A stretch of DNA of 64,000 nucleotides from CBDDKU01 sp965230375. Lineage in GTDB: Bacteria > Bacteroidota > Bacteroidia > Flavobacteriales_D > Cryomorphaceae. Under the pieces are notes generated by a model. That model was given only the letters and a program-made list of their open reading frames with translations. It was not told the DNA's origin and did not search any database. Of this stretch, positions 51,372 to 58,776 are shown one piece after another. How positions within the stretch are numbered: the stretch's first letter is position 1; every line of letters starts with the position of its first letter. The position numbers and the translations under genes are program-made. The stretch lies in contig CBDDKU010000027.1 in NCBI GenBank assembly GCA_965230375.1, forward strand, positions 1-64,000, in the 5' to 3' direction.

Positions 51372-52109
51372 ATGGTAAGCTATCAGAGTGAGAAATGGAA
51401 TAATTTTTTAAGCTTCAACCAAGATACATGCAGTCCGTGCGCCTTTAAGCTTATTTTACTGTTCGGTATGCTTTTCTGTTTGCTGATTTGCAAACCAAGT
51501 TACGGACAGAATCAGGTTGATTCTATTCAGAGTGTCGGTCATGTTTTCGGTGTAGTACCTTCAAAACAGGAAAAAGTAAATGGTTGGGCAGTACGTTGGC
51601 TTTCATTGAGTGAGAAAGAATGGCGTGATGATCGCACGGTACATATAAACGGTTTATATACTAATCTCGCTCCAGACCAGCTTTTAACCTCAATGCTTTT
51701 TATTACCCATGCTCCATTTTTTATATTTAAGAAAATAGATTTTCCAATTAAGCCTGTATCATGTGGTGATGACCGTTTGTGTGCAAGTAGAATTAATGGA
51801 CTCGCCTTGGGTTTTACAGATGTACAAGGTGAATATACTATTAATGGGGGCCACATTAATGCATTTGTGAGCACTGCGTATAAATTGAACGGTGTTTCAG
51901 TTGCTTTAATTATGGGCTCCTATTCGTACGCAAATGGTCTTATAATTTCAGGGTTGATGAACGGAGTAGAAAGGGGAAGTGGAGTTCAATTAGGATTGTA
52001 TAATGTGGCTTATAAGTTTAATGGTGTTCAAATAGGCCTATGGAATAGGATAGGAGATAGAGCGTTTCCTATAGTAAATTGGCATTTTGAGAAGAGAGAT
52101 AAAGGCTAA
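51372..52109 (+). CDS. Surface protein with LA_2272-like glycine repeats
   Basis: 245 residues from the ATG at 51372; a TTG at 51336 is in frame but adds a charged leader. A hydrophobic segment 'AFKLILLFGMLFCLLICKPSYGQ' ends in a signal-peptidase site. The mature part ends in short repeats 'SGLMNGVERGSGVQLGLYNVAYKFNGVQIGLWNRIGDRAFPIVNW', the 'G.Q.GLYN' pattern of LA_2272 surface repeats, likely a beta structure in the outer membrane. Function unknown. Confidence 0.65.
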   Translation: MVSYQSEKWNNFLSFNQDTCSPCAFKLILLFGMLFCLLICKPSYGQNQVDSIQSVGHVFGVVPSKQEKVNGWAVRWLSLSEKEWRDDRTVHINGLYTNLAPDQLLTSMLFITHAPFFIFKKIDFPIKPVSCGDDRLCASRINGLALGFTDVQGEYTINGGHINAFVSTAYKLNGVSVALIMGSYSYANGLIISGLMNGVERGSGVQLGLYNVAYKFNGVQIGLWNRIGDRAFPIVNWHFEKRDKG

Positions 52110-52237
52110 GTAATCTTGTTCCGTGAACGATGAAAGTTCGCGTCTTAGTCTTGAGAATTAAATTTAAACTTGCAATGAAAGTAGCGGTTTAAAACCCGAA
52201 TATGCCCTGGTAACCAATTACATACATTTAGAAGAAC
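52110..52237 (+). repeat. Degenerate site related to 1149-1268
   Basis: GGCTAAGTAATCTTGTTCCGTGAACG is similar to the 5' arm and loop at 1149-1175, and further loop sequence also aligns (TTGCAATGAAA, GCGGTTTAAAA). The 3' arm and GTTRRRY box are lost. It shows that the same hairpin type follows unrelated genes 50 kb apart. Confidence 0.45.
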
Positions 52238-52666
52238 ATGGCGGAAGTCGAGATGATAGACAAGGATATTAACCATCCAGCCCTAAAACCGGCTGACAAG
52301 GGAACGAGACTAGTAAATCATTTAGTTGATACCATTGGTTTTTTTATAATTATATTCTTACACGCCATGATATTAGACGGACTATTAGGAGTAATTCCCG
52401 AAGGTGGTTCTCCTTTTTTGGGAATTTACTATTTCGTTCTTTATGTTATGTACCATGCGTTATTTGAACATTTCTTTTCAAAGACACCTGGTAAATTTGT
52501 AACAAAAACCAATGTAGTGACAACGGCAGGACAACGACCGAGTTTTGTAAACATAGTTGGACGAAATCTCTGCCGACTTATTCCGTTTGACAATATTTCC
52601 TTTCTATTTTCTAAAAATGGTTGGCATGACCAATTTTCAAAGACAACGGTAGTTTCTGATAATTAA
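52238..52666 (+). CDS. RDD family membrane protein
   Basis: 142 residues. 'DKGTRLVNHLVDTIGFFIIIFLHAMILDGLLG' (R-D in the first helix), 'FVLYVMYHALFEHFFSKTPGKFVTKTNVVTTAG' (the conserved T.GK), and 'RNLCRLIPFDNISFLFSKNGWHDQFSKTTVV' (R.L.R, WHD..S.T) are RDD family signatures. Two to three helices, inner membrane. RDD proteins have been linked to ion or small solute transport. Single gene. Confidence 0.88.
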   Translation: MAEVEMIDKDINHPALKPADKGTRLVNHLVDTIGFFIIIFLHAMILDGLLGVIPEGGSPFLGIYYFVLYVMYHALFEHFFSKTPGKFVTKTNVVTTAGQRPSFVNIVGRNLCRLIPFDNISFLFSKNGWHDQFSKTTVVSDN

Positions 52667-52860
52667 TACAATAAATACTTTCGCTAACAGGGATAACTGA
52701 GCTCTCAAAAGTCAGAAATCAACACAATATGTTCCGATGAGTCGTGAACTCCTTTACACCAACTCAAAAAAAGTCCTGATTTAAGCCCATTTTAGTGGGT
52801 TATGTGCGAATTATAACGCCAATGATGAAGAATACTCGTGTCGCTTCGATGGGGCATTTC
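52667..52860. other. Intergenic region after the RDD gene
   Basis: No gene. A weak hairpin AAGCCCA...TGGGTTA lies at 52784-52802, possibly a terminator. The following bases lead into the GACCC/GGGTC hairpin pair. Confidence 0.4.
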
Positions 52861-52862
52861 AA

Positions 52863-53049
52863 AACGACCCTGAAGGGGTCGCACAATACTAGAACCCAAG
52901 ATCGATCAATGGCCATCGACCCTGACGGGGTCGCATAATTTTTAATTCTCCAGGTTTCAACCGGTTCGTATCACAAAAGGGCAGAAGGGATGGATCCCGA
53001 TAGACCTTCATTTAGTCTAGCAATTTTTAGCAAATTTGAAACAGACAGG
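52863..53049 (+). repeat. Composite repeat, copy before fic (GACCC hairpins + leader block 7)
   Basis: The hairpins CGACCCTGAAGGGGTCGC and CGACCCTGACGGGGTCGC lie about 55 bases apart. They are followed by a shared AACCGGTTCGTATCAC segment and a TCTAGCAATTTTTAGC block (leader block 7, diverged). Copies at 55141-55336 and 55994-56192 are closely alike over their whole length. Confidence 0.85.
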
Positions 53050-53178
53050 TTAGGGGCAGCAGTCCGAAAAGGCTTTCTTTCGCATGCCGCTAAAGCTCTA
53101 GCTATGATGCAAACCGCCACAAACTCCACCCAGAGCGTTCCCATTCATTCCGGTGAACATTCTTTTGGGTGTAATCGT

Positions 53179-53263
53179 ATTTCATGAAAGAAATGGATTA
53201 AAAATCATAATTCATGGAAAGTAATTGGAATTCAGGGTATATTTGTACTCGTATTTCATAAAA
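53179..53263 (+). promoter_or_regulatory. Promoter and TTTCATGAAA operator cluster of the fic gene
   Basis: TATATTTG at 53238-53245 fits the Bacteroidota -7 element TAnnTTTG. ATTTCATGAAA (53179), ATTCATGGAAA (53210, in the -33 position) and ATTTCATAAAA (53253) are copies of one palindromic motif. Two more (TTTTTCACGAAAA, GTTTCATGGAA) fall inside the first codons of the gene. This suggests repression by a dimeric protein. Confidence 0.6.
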
Positions 53264-53270
53264 AGGAATA

Positions 53271-54818
53271 ATGAGTAACTATTTTTCACGAAAAGTAACT
53301 GAGTTTCATGGAAGATCTACTCCAGAGCCTGGATTTCTTGCTGGATATGCCTTATTAGTAACGATTATTGAGGAAAATGGAGTGAACGTTCCTTTACCTG
53401 ACAGACTTGCTATTATTACTGAAAAACATCAACGGTATAATACCGACGAATGGCAAGTATTTACAATCAGACACAAACCTGACAATGACTTAACCAGTCA
53501 TTTAGCTTTTGCAATAAAGTACGAAGGAATAGATCTATACATTCTAAAAAAACTCTTTCAGAACACAGGGAGTGAGCCCGTTCTGAAAATGATAAAAAAA
53601 GAGCCAACCAGTCAATACAGCAGGAGAGTATGGTTTCTGTATGAATGGCTAATGGATGAAGTACTTGACATACCAGATCTCAAGACAGGAACATATGTTG
53701 AAATAGTCAACCCCAAACTACAGTACGCAAGTTCTTCCATTAACTCTACCCGACACCGAATAAAAAATAACTTACCAGGGACACCAGCGTTTTGTCCCAT
53801 GATTAACAAAACAGATAAAATCGAAAACTTCATAGCGAAAGATTTATCTGGTTCAATCGAAAAAGGCTTGGATGGCAGAGACAAAGAACTCATTAGAAGG
53901 ACCGCTGCATTTCTGTTATTGAAAGACTCCAAAGCTTCGTTTGCCATTGAAGGAGAATATCCTCCAAACCTTAGAGCAAGAAATTGGGGAAAGGCAATTG
54001 GGCAATCAGGAAAACAACAGCTAACCTTAAAAGAATTAGAGCGGCTTCAAAACATAGTAATTGGGACAAAAAAACTAAAGAATATGGGATTAAGAACGCA
54101 GGAAGGCTTTATAGGAGAGCATGATCGCGAAACTTTTTCTCCATTACCTGATCATATATCAGCAAAGTCTAAGGATTTACCTTCTTTGATGAAAGGACTT
54201 TTAGATACCAATAGACTTGTACAAGAGTCCGGGTATGACCCTGTTTTAGCCGCAGCCACAATAGCATTTGGATTTGTGTTTATTCACCCTTTCACTGATG
54301 GAAATGGCCGCATACACAGATACATAATTCATCATGTATTGACTCGAATGGGTTACACTAAAAGGGGAATGATTTTTCCAGTATCAGCTGCTATACTAAA
54401 TCGGATTGACGAATACCAATCAACTCTAGAATCATACTCTTCTCAAAGAATAGAACTTGTAGAATGGGAGCCTACAGCAGATCATAATGTTAAGATTAGC
54501 AATAATACCATTGATCTATATCGTTATTATGACCTAACCAAACAGGTAGAATTTTTATACGAATGTATAGAAGACACCATTGAGCGAATTATACCAGAAG
54601 AACTAGATTATTTAGAAAAGTATGATCAAATAACTAAATACATCAACAATTATGTGTCATTGCCGGACACCAAAGTGGATTTATTGATCAAATTGCTCAA
54701 TCAAAATAGCGGTAAGCTATCAGAGAACAAAAGACAGAAGGAGTTTGACGAGCTTACAGATGAAGAAGTTTCATCAATTGAAGAGAGCTTTCAATCCATT
54801 TTTGAAATAAATAAATGA
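53271..54818 (+). CDS. Fic family protein
   Basis: 515 residues. The Fic core motif HPFTDGNGRIHR (339-350) is complete, including the catalytic His. The inhibitory-helix motif (S/T)xxxE(G/N) is present upstream as SFAIEG (223-228), so this is a class II, self-inhibited AMP transferase. The N-terminal 200 residues are an extra domain and the C-terminal 120 a helical bundle, possibly with a winged helix ('SLPDTKVDLLIKLLNQNSGKLSENKRQKEFDELTDEE'). It modifies a target protein with AMP or a similar group; the target is unknown. It carries its own operator-rich promoter and no antitoxin neighbour. Confidence 0.93.
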   Translation: MSNYFSRKVTEFHGRSTPEPGFLAGYALLVTIIEENGVNVPLPDRLAIITEKHQRYNTDEWQVFTIRHKPDNDLTSHLAFAIKYEGIDLYILKKLFQNTGSEPVLKMIKKEPTSQYSRRVWFLYEWLMDEVLDIPDLKTGTYVEIVNPKLQYASSSINSTRHRIKNNLPGTPAFCPMINKTDKIENFIAKDLSGSIEKGLDGRDKELIRRTAAFLLLKDSKASFAIEGEYPPNLRARNWGKAIGQSGKQQLTLKELERLQNIVIGTKKLKNMGLRTQEGFIGEHDRETFSPLPDHISAKSKDLPSLMKGLLDTNRLVQESGYDPVLAAATIAFGFVFIHPFTDGNGRIHRYIIHHVLTRMGYTKRGMIFPVSAAILNRIDEYQSTLESYSSQRIELVEWEPTADHNVKISNNTIDLYRYYDLTKQVEFLYECIEDTIERIIPEELDYLEKYDQITKYINNYVSLPDTKVDLLIKLLNQNSGKLSENKRQKEFDELTDEEVSSIEESFQSIFEINK

Positions 54819-54851
54819 TAGCTGAACAAGAGCTCAACTGCATTGAAACGA

Positions 54852-54954
54852 TGATTAGCCAGGGCTGTTATGCAACACAACCAAACCACCCCCAATGAAA
54901 CCTCTTATCCTCATACCCGGCTTTATGTTCTTCGCTTCAATCGCTATCGATTAG
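54852..54954 (+). pseudogene. Remnant of a hydrolase cassette start
   Basis: GGCTGTTATGCAACACAACC resembles the site end at 59527-59545. The ATG at 54895 then gives 'MKPLILIPGFMFFASIAID' and a stop, close to the 'MKPLILLPCFLIFASTALG' signal peptide of the intact hydrolase at 59555. A deleted or degraded paralogue. Confidence 0.6.
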
Positions 54955-55140
54955 CCATATCTAGATACGGAATCCTATTATCGACGAAGCTTGGGACGGT
55001 TGTTGTTTTTTTCCTTGTTCTAATCAGTATGCACAAGTGTTATCGAGACGCAAAAAAATATCTACCCACAACAACTAACCCTTCTTCAGACTTGAAGGCA
55101 AAAATTCCAAATGGGAACGTGAAAAATTCAGCGGTTCAAA

Positions 55141-55336
55141 ACGACCCTGAAGGGGTCGCACAATACTAGAACCCAAAATCGATCAATATCCATCGACCCT
55201 GACGGGGTCGCATAATTTTTATTTCCCCGGGCTTAAACCGGTTCGTATCACGCAAGGGTAGGAGTGGTAGATCAAGACAGGCCTAAAATGATCTAGCAAT
55301 TTTTCGCATATTTGAGAAAGACTGGTGGAGTGAAGA
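55141..55336 (+). repeat. Composite repeat, copy 3 (GACCC hairpins + leader block 8)
   Basis: It is nearly the same as 52863-53049 and 55994-56192. The leader block TTTTTCGCATATTTGAGAAA starts at 55300. No CGTTTATAAA array follows; instead a diverged hairpin site (55380-55464) leads to the gene at 55488. Confidence 0.85.
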
Positions 55337-55379
55337 AGCGAGAAGTTGAGTTGGTCTGGGATAGATTTAGAAAAAGAAT

Positions 55380-55464
55380 GTTCAAGCCATAAATTAGATA
55401 ACGCCGATTAGTCCTACACTTGGGTTTCGGCCTACGCGGTATGTGTGTTACCAAATTGTTGTGG
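55380..55464 (+). repeat. Diverged attC-like site ending the leader module
   Basis: GTTCAAGCC, then TTAGATAAC pairing loosely with GTTACCAAA, and GTTGTGG at 55458. The loop contains CGGCCTACGCGG, complementary in type to the GCGTAGGCC loop of the site at 58.7 kb. Confidence 0.55.
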
Positions 55465-55487
55465 TGCATTAACAAATATCTGCTGAA

Positions 55488-55919
55488 ATGACTAGATTGC
55501 CCTGGTTGATATTAGTAATATCGTTTTGCAGTTGTACTTCGAGCATTAATGAAAACCGTATTACAGGTCAATGGATATTAGAAGCTATCGATGTCATTGA
55601 CAATAGAGACATCCAGCCAATAATGACATCGGAATTCAGCTCATTTTTCGATTTACTTGAAGATGATTCATTTATTTCTTTTGATGAAGGAGGAAACTTT
55701 CAAACGGGAGAATGGAATGGCACATGGGAAATATTGAGCGGAGACCAACTGATGATTGATGTTAATTACCCTGATGAGTTGATTGACACTAGTTATGTCA
55801 TAACGACTGGTGAAATTGTGATTTTTAACCAAGTAGTTTTGGAAAATGGAAAGCTCCAATTAAAAAAGATTAGGAGACAAGATGGAAGTTATCAAGTCAA
55901 TCTAAAAAGAAAAGAATAA
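55488..55919 (+). CDS. Small lipoprotein (cassette gene), lipocalin-like
   Basis: 143 residues. The lipoprotein signal is MTRLPWLILVISFCSCTSS (Cys16). The mature domain begins 'ITGQWILEAIDVID' and continues 'FISFDEGGNFQTGEWNGTWEILSGDQLMIDVNY', the 'G.W.......F...G.....G.W.' pattern of lipocalin-like lipoproteins in Bacteroidota. Probable ligand-binding beta barrel in the periplasm. The front GTTGTGGTGC and rear GGACTACAAC match 8 of 10. Confidence 0.75.
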   Translation: MTRLPWLILVISFCSCTSSINENRITGQWILEAIDVIDNRDIQPIMTSEFSSFFDLLEDDSFISFDEGGNFQTGEWNGTWEILSGDQLMIDVNYPDELIDTSYVITTGEIVIFNQVVLENGKLQLKKIRRQDGSYQVNLKRKE

Positions 55920-55920
55920 C

Positions 55921-55938
55921 GGACTACAACAACTAAGC
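55921..55938 (+). repeat. 5' half of an attC-like site cut by a composite repeat
   Basis: GGACTACAACAACTAAGCC has the R''-type box and the start of an arm. The matching arm and GTTRRRY box are missing and the composite repeat begins at about 55994. Confidence 0.5.
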
Positions 55939-55993
55939 CTTCGCTTTGTCTGGAATGCCATATTTCAGGAATGTGGTCTTAATTCCGCGATCC

Positions 55994-56192
55994 GAAACGA
56001 CCCTGAAGGGGTCGCACATTACTAGAAACCAAAATCGATCAATAACCATCGACCCCGACAGGGTCGCATAATTTTTATATGTCTAGGCTTCAACCGGTGC
56101 GTATAACACAAGGGCAGGAGTTGTAGATCAAGACAGACTTAAAATGATCTAGCAATTTTTCGCATATTTGAAAAGGACTGGTGGAGTGAAAC
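55994..56192 (+). repeat. Composite repeat, copy 4 (GACCC hairpins + leader block 9)
   Basis: CGACCCTGAAGGGGTCGC, a second GACCCCGACAGGGTCGC hairpin, the AACCGGTGCGTAT segment and TTTTTCGCATATTTGAAAAG from 56156. It leads into a CGTTTATAAA array and a short hairpin site. Confidence 0.88.
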
Positions 56193-56216
56193 GCAGAATT
56201 TCGTTGAACATTCATA

Positions 56217-56261
56217 TCCGTTTATAAACGTCTATAAACGTCTATAAACGTTTAATAACGG
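56217..56261. repeat. CGTTTATAAA 10-bp array, longest copy
   Basis: CGTTTATAAACGTCTATAAACG, a second CTATAAACG unit and CGTTTAATAACGG: four units, against three at 42847 and two at 58614. The difference in unit number suggests slippage. Confidence 0.8.
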
Positions 56262-56301
56262 CTAATTGTAGGGGCAGCCTGGAAAAATATTGAAAAACGA
56301 A

Positions 56302-56356
56302 TATCAACCCATATGTCGGATAACATGCATTAATGTGTGTTATCCAATTGTTGTGG
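56302..56356 (+). repeat. Short attC-like site ending the leader module
   Basis: TATCAAC (56302), exact arms GGATAACA / TGTTATCC, and GTTGTGG (56350). Nearly identical to 35255-35309. The edge GTTGTGGCTA is the exact complement of TAGCCACAAC at 56918. Confidence 0.8.
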
Positions 56357-56367
56357 CTAATTAAAAA

Positions 56368-56910
56368 ATGAGACGAACCTTAGACAAAATATCGTGGCTA
56401 CTCCTCTGTTTGACACCAATCTTATTTTGGTGGGAAATTTATCGTGCTTCAACAACAGAATATGACGAAAATTGGGCTCACTTTTTTCTTGCAGTTTTTG
56501 TATCATTCTTGACTGTTGGACTTCTTGTTTTTAACCGTAACAGTCTTCAATTCAAAGCTAGGTTTAGACAAGTAATAAAGTTGACTTCATTGCTACTAGC
56601 TTCTCCTTTAACAGTTGGACTTATAATTCTATATCAAATGACAATTCCAATGCAATGGAAATGGTCAGGTTCGCACGTTAAGGATGGCAAATCGTATTCG
56701 GACATTAAAAAAAGAAACTACTTTAAAGCTGAGAACTATTTAATAATTGACAACTTGACTACAAATCCCGACACGATTATGACCACTGTAACGAGAAACG
56801 GAGAAATTGAAAGCATAGTGCGACTGAAAGACGGACAAGAGATTGAACTCGACAAATCGATATTAGACGAATTGACTGAAAAACAAAGAAAGACCTTAAT
56901 AGAATATTAA
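56368..56910 (+). CDS. Membrane protein with exported C-terminal domain (cassette gene)
   Basis: 180 residues with three hydrophobic segments ('ISWLLLCLTPILFWWEIY', 'WAHFFLAVFVSFLTVGLLVF', 'VIKLTSLLLASPLTVGLIILY'). A 90-residue soluble tail follows ('KWSGSHVKDGKSYSDIKKRNYFKAENYLIIDNLTTNPDTIMTTVTRNGEIESIVRLKDGQEIELDKS'). No family recognised. The edges are exact complements (GTTGTGGCTA and TAGCCACAAC), so this is an intact cassette. Confidence 0.75.
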   Translation: MRRTLDKISWLLLCLTPILFWWEIYRASTTEYDENWAHFFLAVFVSFLTVGLLVFNRNSLQFKARFRQVIKLTSLLLASPLTVGLIILYQMTIPMQWKWSGSHVKDGKSYSDIKKRNYFKAENYLIIDNLTTNPDTIMTTVTRNGEIESIVRLKDGQEIELDKSILDELTEKQRKTLIEY

Positions 56911-56920
56911 AAAAAACTAG

Positions 56921-57052
56921 CCACAACATCGGCTATAGCAAATGCGGGCTGACTGCTTAAAAATGAAGATATTGCAACTAAACAAAATTCGGTCTGGCGG
57001 ACAAAGATTCGGTTTCAAAATCCCGCACTTGCCATAGCCAGGGCCGTTGGGC
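56921..57052 (+). repeat. attC-like site 5 (132 bp)
   Basis: R'' CCACAAC (56921) and R' GTTGGGC (57046). The arms GGCTATAGCAAATGCGGG and CCCGCACTTGCCATAGCC pair at 16 of 18, with A-C mismatches at positions 7 and 12. The loop is about 70 bases. Confidence 0.88.
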
Positions 57053-57070
57053 AACATGCGAAAAAAGACA

Positions 57071-57706
57071 ATGAAACATATTTTGACAATTCTAATAGGA
57101 TTTGCAATTATAACAAGTTGCAATAATGGGACAGGACAAGAAGGTAAAAGAGAACTTGTTCCAAACCCTGAAAAATATGTTTATGATGGATATGCAGAAC
57201 AACCCGATTCACTAAAACCTGAATTCAAACCAGACACATTAATCGGACAAATAAGTCTTGTAAGTTCTAAAAATGTTCAAGGTTACCTTGGAGAAAATGT
57301 CATGGACAGGCTTGTGGACAATGGACTTCCAAATTCAAGTGTGATTTCGAATGACTCAAAACAACGACTGACATTTTATTTTCACCCAGGCGGTGTAAAA
57401 AATGAGTTCTCGGAATTTAGAGTAAACTATGTTGACCAAAAAGATAGGGATGAATTTGTAACTGATGAAAAGGAATTCGTTACTGAAAGTGGAATAAAAC
57501 TCGGTATGACTATGGGAGAGTTTAGAGCAATTAAAGGTGAACCTGACAGTATAACTAATGATGAAACAAGTACCTTTCATTACAGAATTGACGATGTCAA
57601 AAACTCTGAATTTTTAAGAAGTTACAATATGCCGATTTACTATGCGAACTATAAATTTAAAAACGGGTATTTAACTGAATTCAAGTTTGGGTTTGAATAT
57701 CCATGA
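57071..57706 (+). CDS. Lipoprotein (cassette gene)
   Basis: 211 residues from the ATG at 57071; an ATG at 57056 and a TTG at 57047 are in frame, but the latter lies in the R' box of the site. The signal is MKHILTILIGFAIITSCNNG (Cys17). The mature domain shows 'KLGMTMGEFRAIKGEPDSITNDETSTFHYRIDD' near residues 140-175, a pattern like SmpA/OmlA or similar 'G.t..ev...lG.P' envelope lipoproteins. Intact cassette: front GTTGGGCAAC and rear ATTGCCCAAC (9/10). Confidence 0.75.
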   Translation: MKHILTILIGFAIITSCNNGTGQEGKRELVPNPEKYVYDGYAEQPDSLKPEFKPDTLIGQISLVSSKNVQGYLGENVMDRLVDNGLPNSSVISNDSKQRLTFYFHPGGVKNEFSEFRVNYVDQKDRDEFVTDEKEFVTESGIKLGMTMGEFRAIKGEPDSITNDETSTFHYRIDDVKNSEFLRSYNMPIYYANYKFKNGYLTEFKFGFEYP

Positions 57707-57725
57707 AAAAGAAAAAAGTACGATT

Positions 57726-57788
57726 GCCCAACAACGGCTATAGCACATGCCCTTCGGCACACTACTGCTCATAGCCAAACCGTTAAGC
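57726..57788 (+). repeat. attC-like site 6 (63 bp)
   Basis: R'' GCCCAAC and R' GTTAAGC both fit the integron consensus RYYYAAC / GTTRRRY exactly. The arms GGCTATAGCA and TGCTCATAGCC pair with one extra base in the 3' arm, like the extrahelical base of attC sites. The loop contains CCTTCGG. Confidence 0.9.
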
Positions 57789-57805
57789 CTAAGCTAGACT
57801 CGACG

Positions 57806-58402
57806 ATGATCAGGTATATCCCTTTTGCGTTAATTTATTTAAGAGTATTGATATCAGTTTTCATATTGTTCCTAGCTAAATATGAAACTTTCAATCCATT
57901 CCTTTTGATTTGCTTAATGTACATTGGCATTTTTTCAGATATCCTCGATGGAATTGTTGCAAGAAAGCACAATGTTTCAACAGTTAGGTTGAGAGTTCTA
58001 GACACCATTGTAGACCTCTTTTTTTACGGAGCATTATTTCTAACGGTATTTCAAATGTTCCCAAATCAAATGGAATCAAACTATCTACTAATATTGACTA
58101 TCCTGTGTTTGGAGTTTGGCATGTACCTGATTTCAATCATTAAATTCAAAAAGCTGCCTTCGCCGCACGCAATCCTTTCTAAATTCTGGGGCATTTATTT
58201 GACCGTGGAACTAACTCTTCTCTTTTTGAATATTCCTGGGTCTCATTTCTTTATTGCACTGTGCATCGGAATCTTTATCCACTTTGAACGATTCTTGATC
58301 TACGCTGTAATAGTTGAATGGGATCATGATATCCCTTCTTTGATTCACGCTTTCAAATTGCGCAAGGGTCAAAGAATAAAAAGAAATACCTTGTTTAATT
58401 AA
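57806..58402 (+). CDS. CDP-alcohol phosphatidyltransferase family protein (cassette gene)
   Basis: 198 residues, six hydrophobic helices. The active-site motif reads 'SDILDGIVARKHNVSTVRLRVLDTIVD' (residues about 47-73). This corresponds to D-x2-D-G-x2-A-R-x8-G-x3-D-x3-D with Leu in place of the usual Gly, while all four Asp are present. It would join a CDP-linked lipid head group and an alcohol in the inner membrane. It is unusual cargo for a cassette. The front edge is GTTAAGCCTA; the rear edge is lost. Confidence 0.85.
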   Translation: MIRYIPFALIYLRVLISVFILFLAKYETFNPFLLICLMYIGIFSDILDGIVARKHNVSTVRLRVLDTIVDLFFYGALFLTVFQMFPNQMESNYLLILTILCLEFGMYLISIIKFKKLPSPHAILSKFWGIYLTVELTLLFLNIPGSHFFIALCIGIFIHFERFLIYAVIVEWDHDIPSLIHAFKLRKGQRIKRNTLFN

Positions 58403-58552
58403 GAAAACCTGACCCCATTTACTTCGGGTAATATGCAGCGCTTTTTCCAAAGCCAAATAAAAGTTGATTGAAAGCACAAAGTGGCGGGATTTTTAATCGA
58501 AGTAAGAAGCTAAAGATGAAGGGCCGCTTGGAAAGGGTAGAAGATCTTCTGA

Positions 58553-58591
58553 TTTTTCGCATATTTGAGAAAGACAGGTGGAGTGAAGCGG
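58553..58591 (+). repeat. TTTTTCGCATATTTG leader block, copy 10
   Basis: TTTTTCGCATATTTGAGAAA followed by GACAGGTGGAGTGAAGCGG. A short CGTTTATAAA array (58614-58641) and a hairpin site (58679-58763) follow. In 58403-58552 I see only repeat fragments and no gene. Confidence 0.85.
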
Positions 58592-58613
58592 TGAATATCA
58601 TGGAACATTCATA

Positions 58614-58641
58614 TCCGTCTATAAACGTTTAATAACGGCTA
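58614..58641. repeat. CGTTTATAAA 10-bp array, shortest copy
   Basis: CCGTCTATAAACGTTTAATAACGG, only two units. Confidence 0.7.
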
Positions 58642-58678
58642 TTTGTAGAGCCAGTCTTGAGTTTATTGGAAGAACGAA

Positions 58679-58763
58679 TATCAACCCATATGTCGGATAA
58701 CACACAAACCGTGTAGGCCGAAGCCTTGGCGTAGGCCTAATGTTTGTTATTCGCTTGTTGGCG
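58679..58763 (+). repeat. attC-like site ending the leader module, with enlarged loop
   Basis: TATCAAC (58679), GGATAACACACAAAC pairing with GTTTGTTATTC, and GTTGGCG (58757). The loop is enlarged by a GGCCGAAGCC...GGCGTAGGCC insertion. The edge GTTGGCGGTA is the exact complement of TACCGCCAAC at 59400. Confidence 0.8.
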
Positions 58764-58776
58764 GTAATTAAAAAAA

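Noticed and set aside
52863..52940. GACCC/GGGTC hairpins as rho-independent terminators
   Set aside because: They occur in pairs before genes and lack T-runs, so they fit REP-like repeats better.
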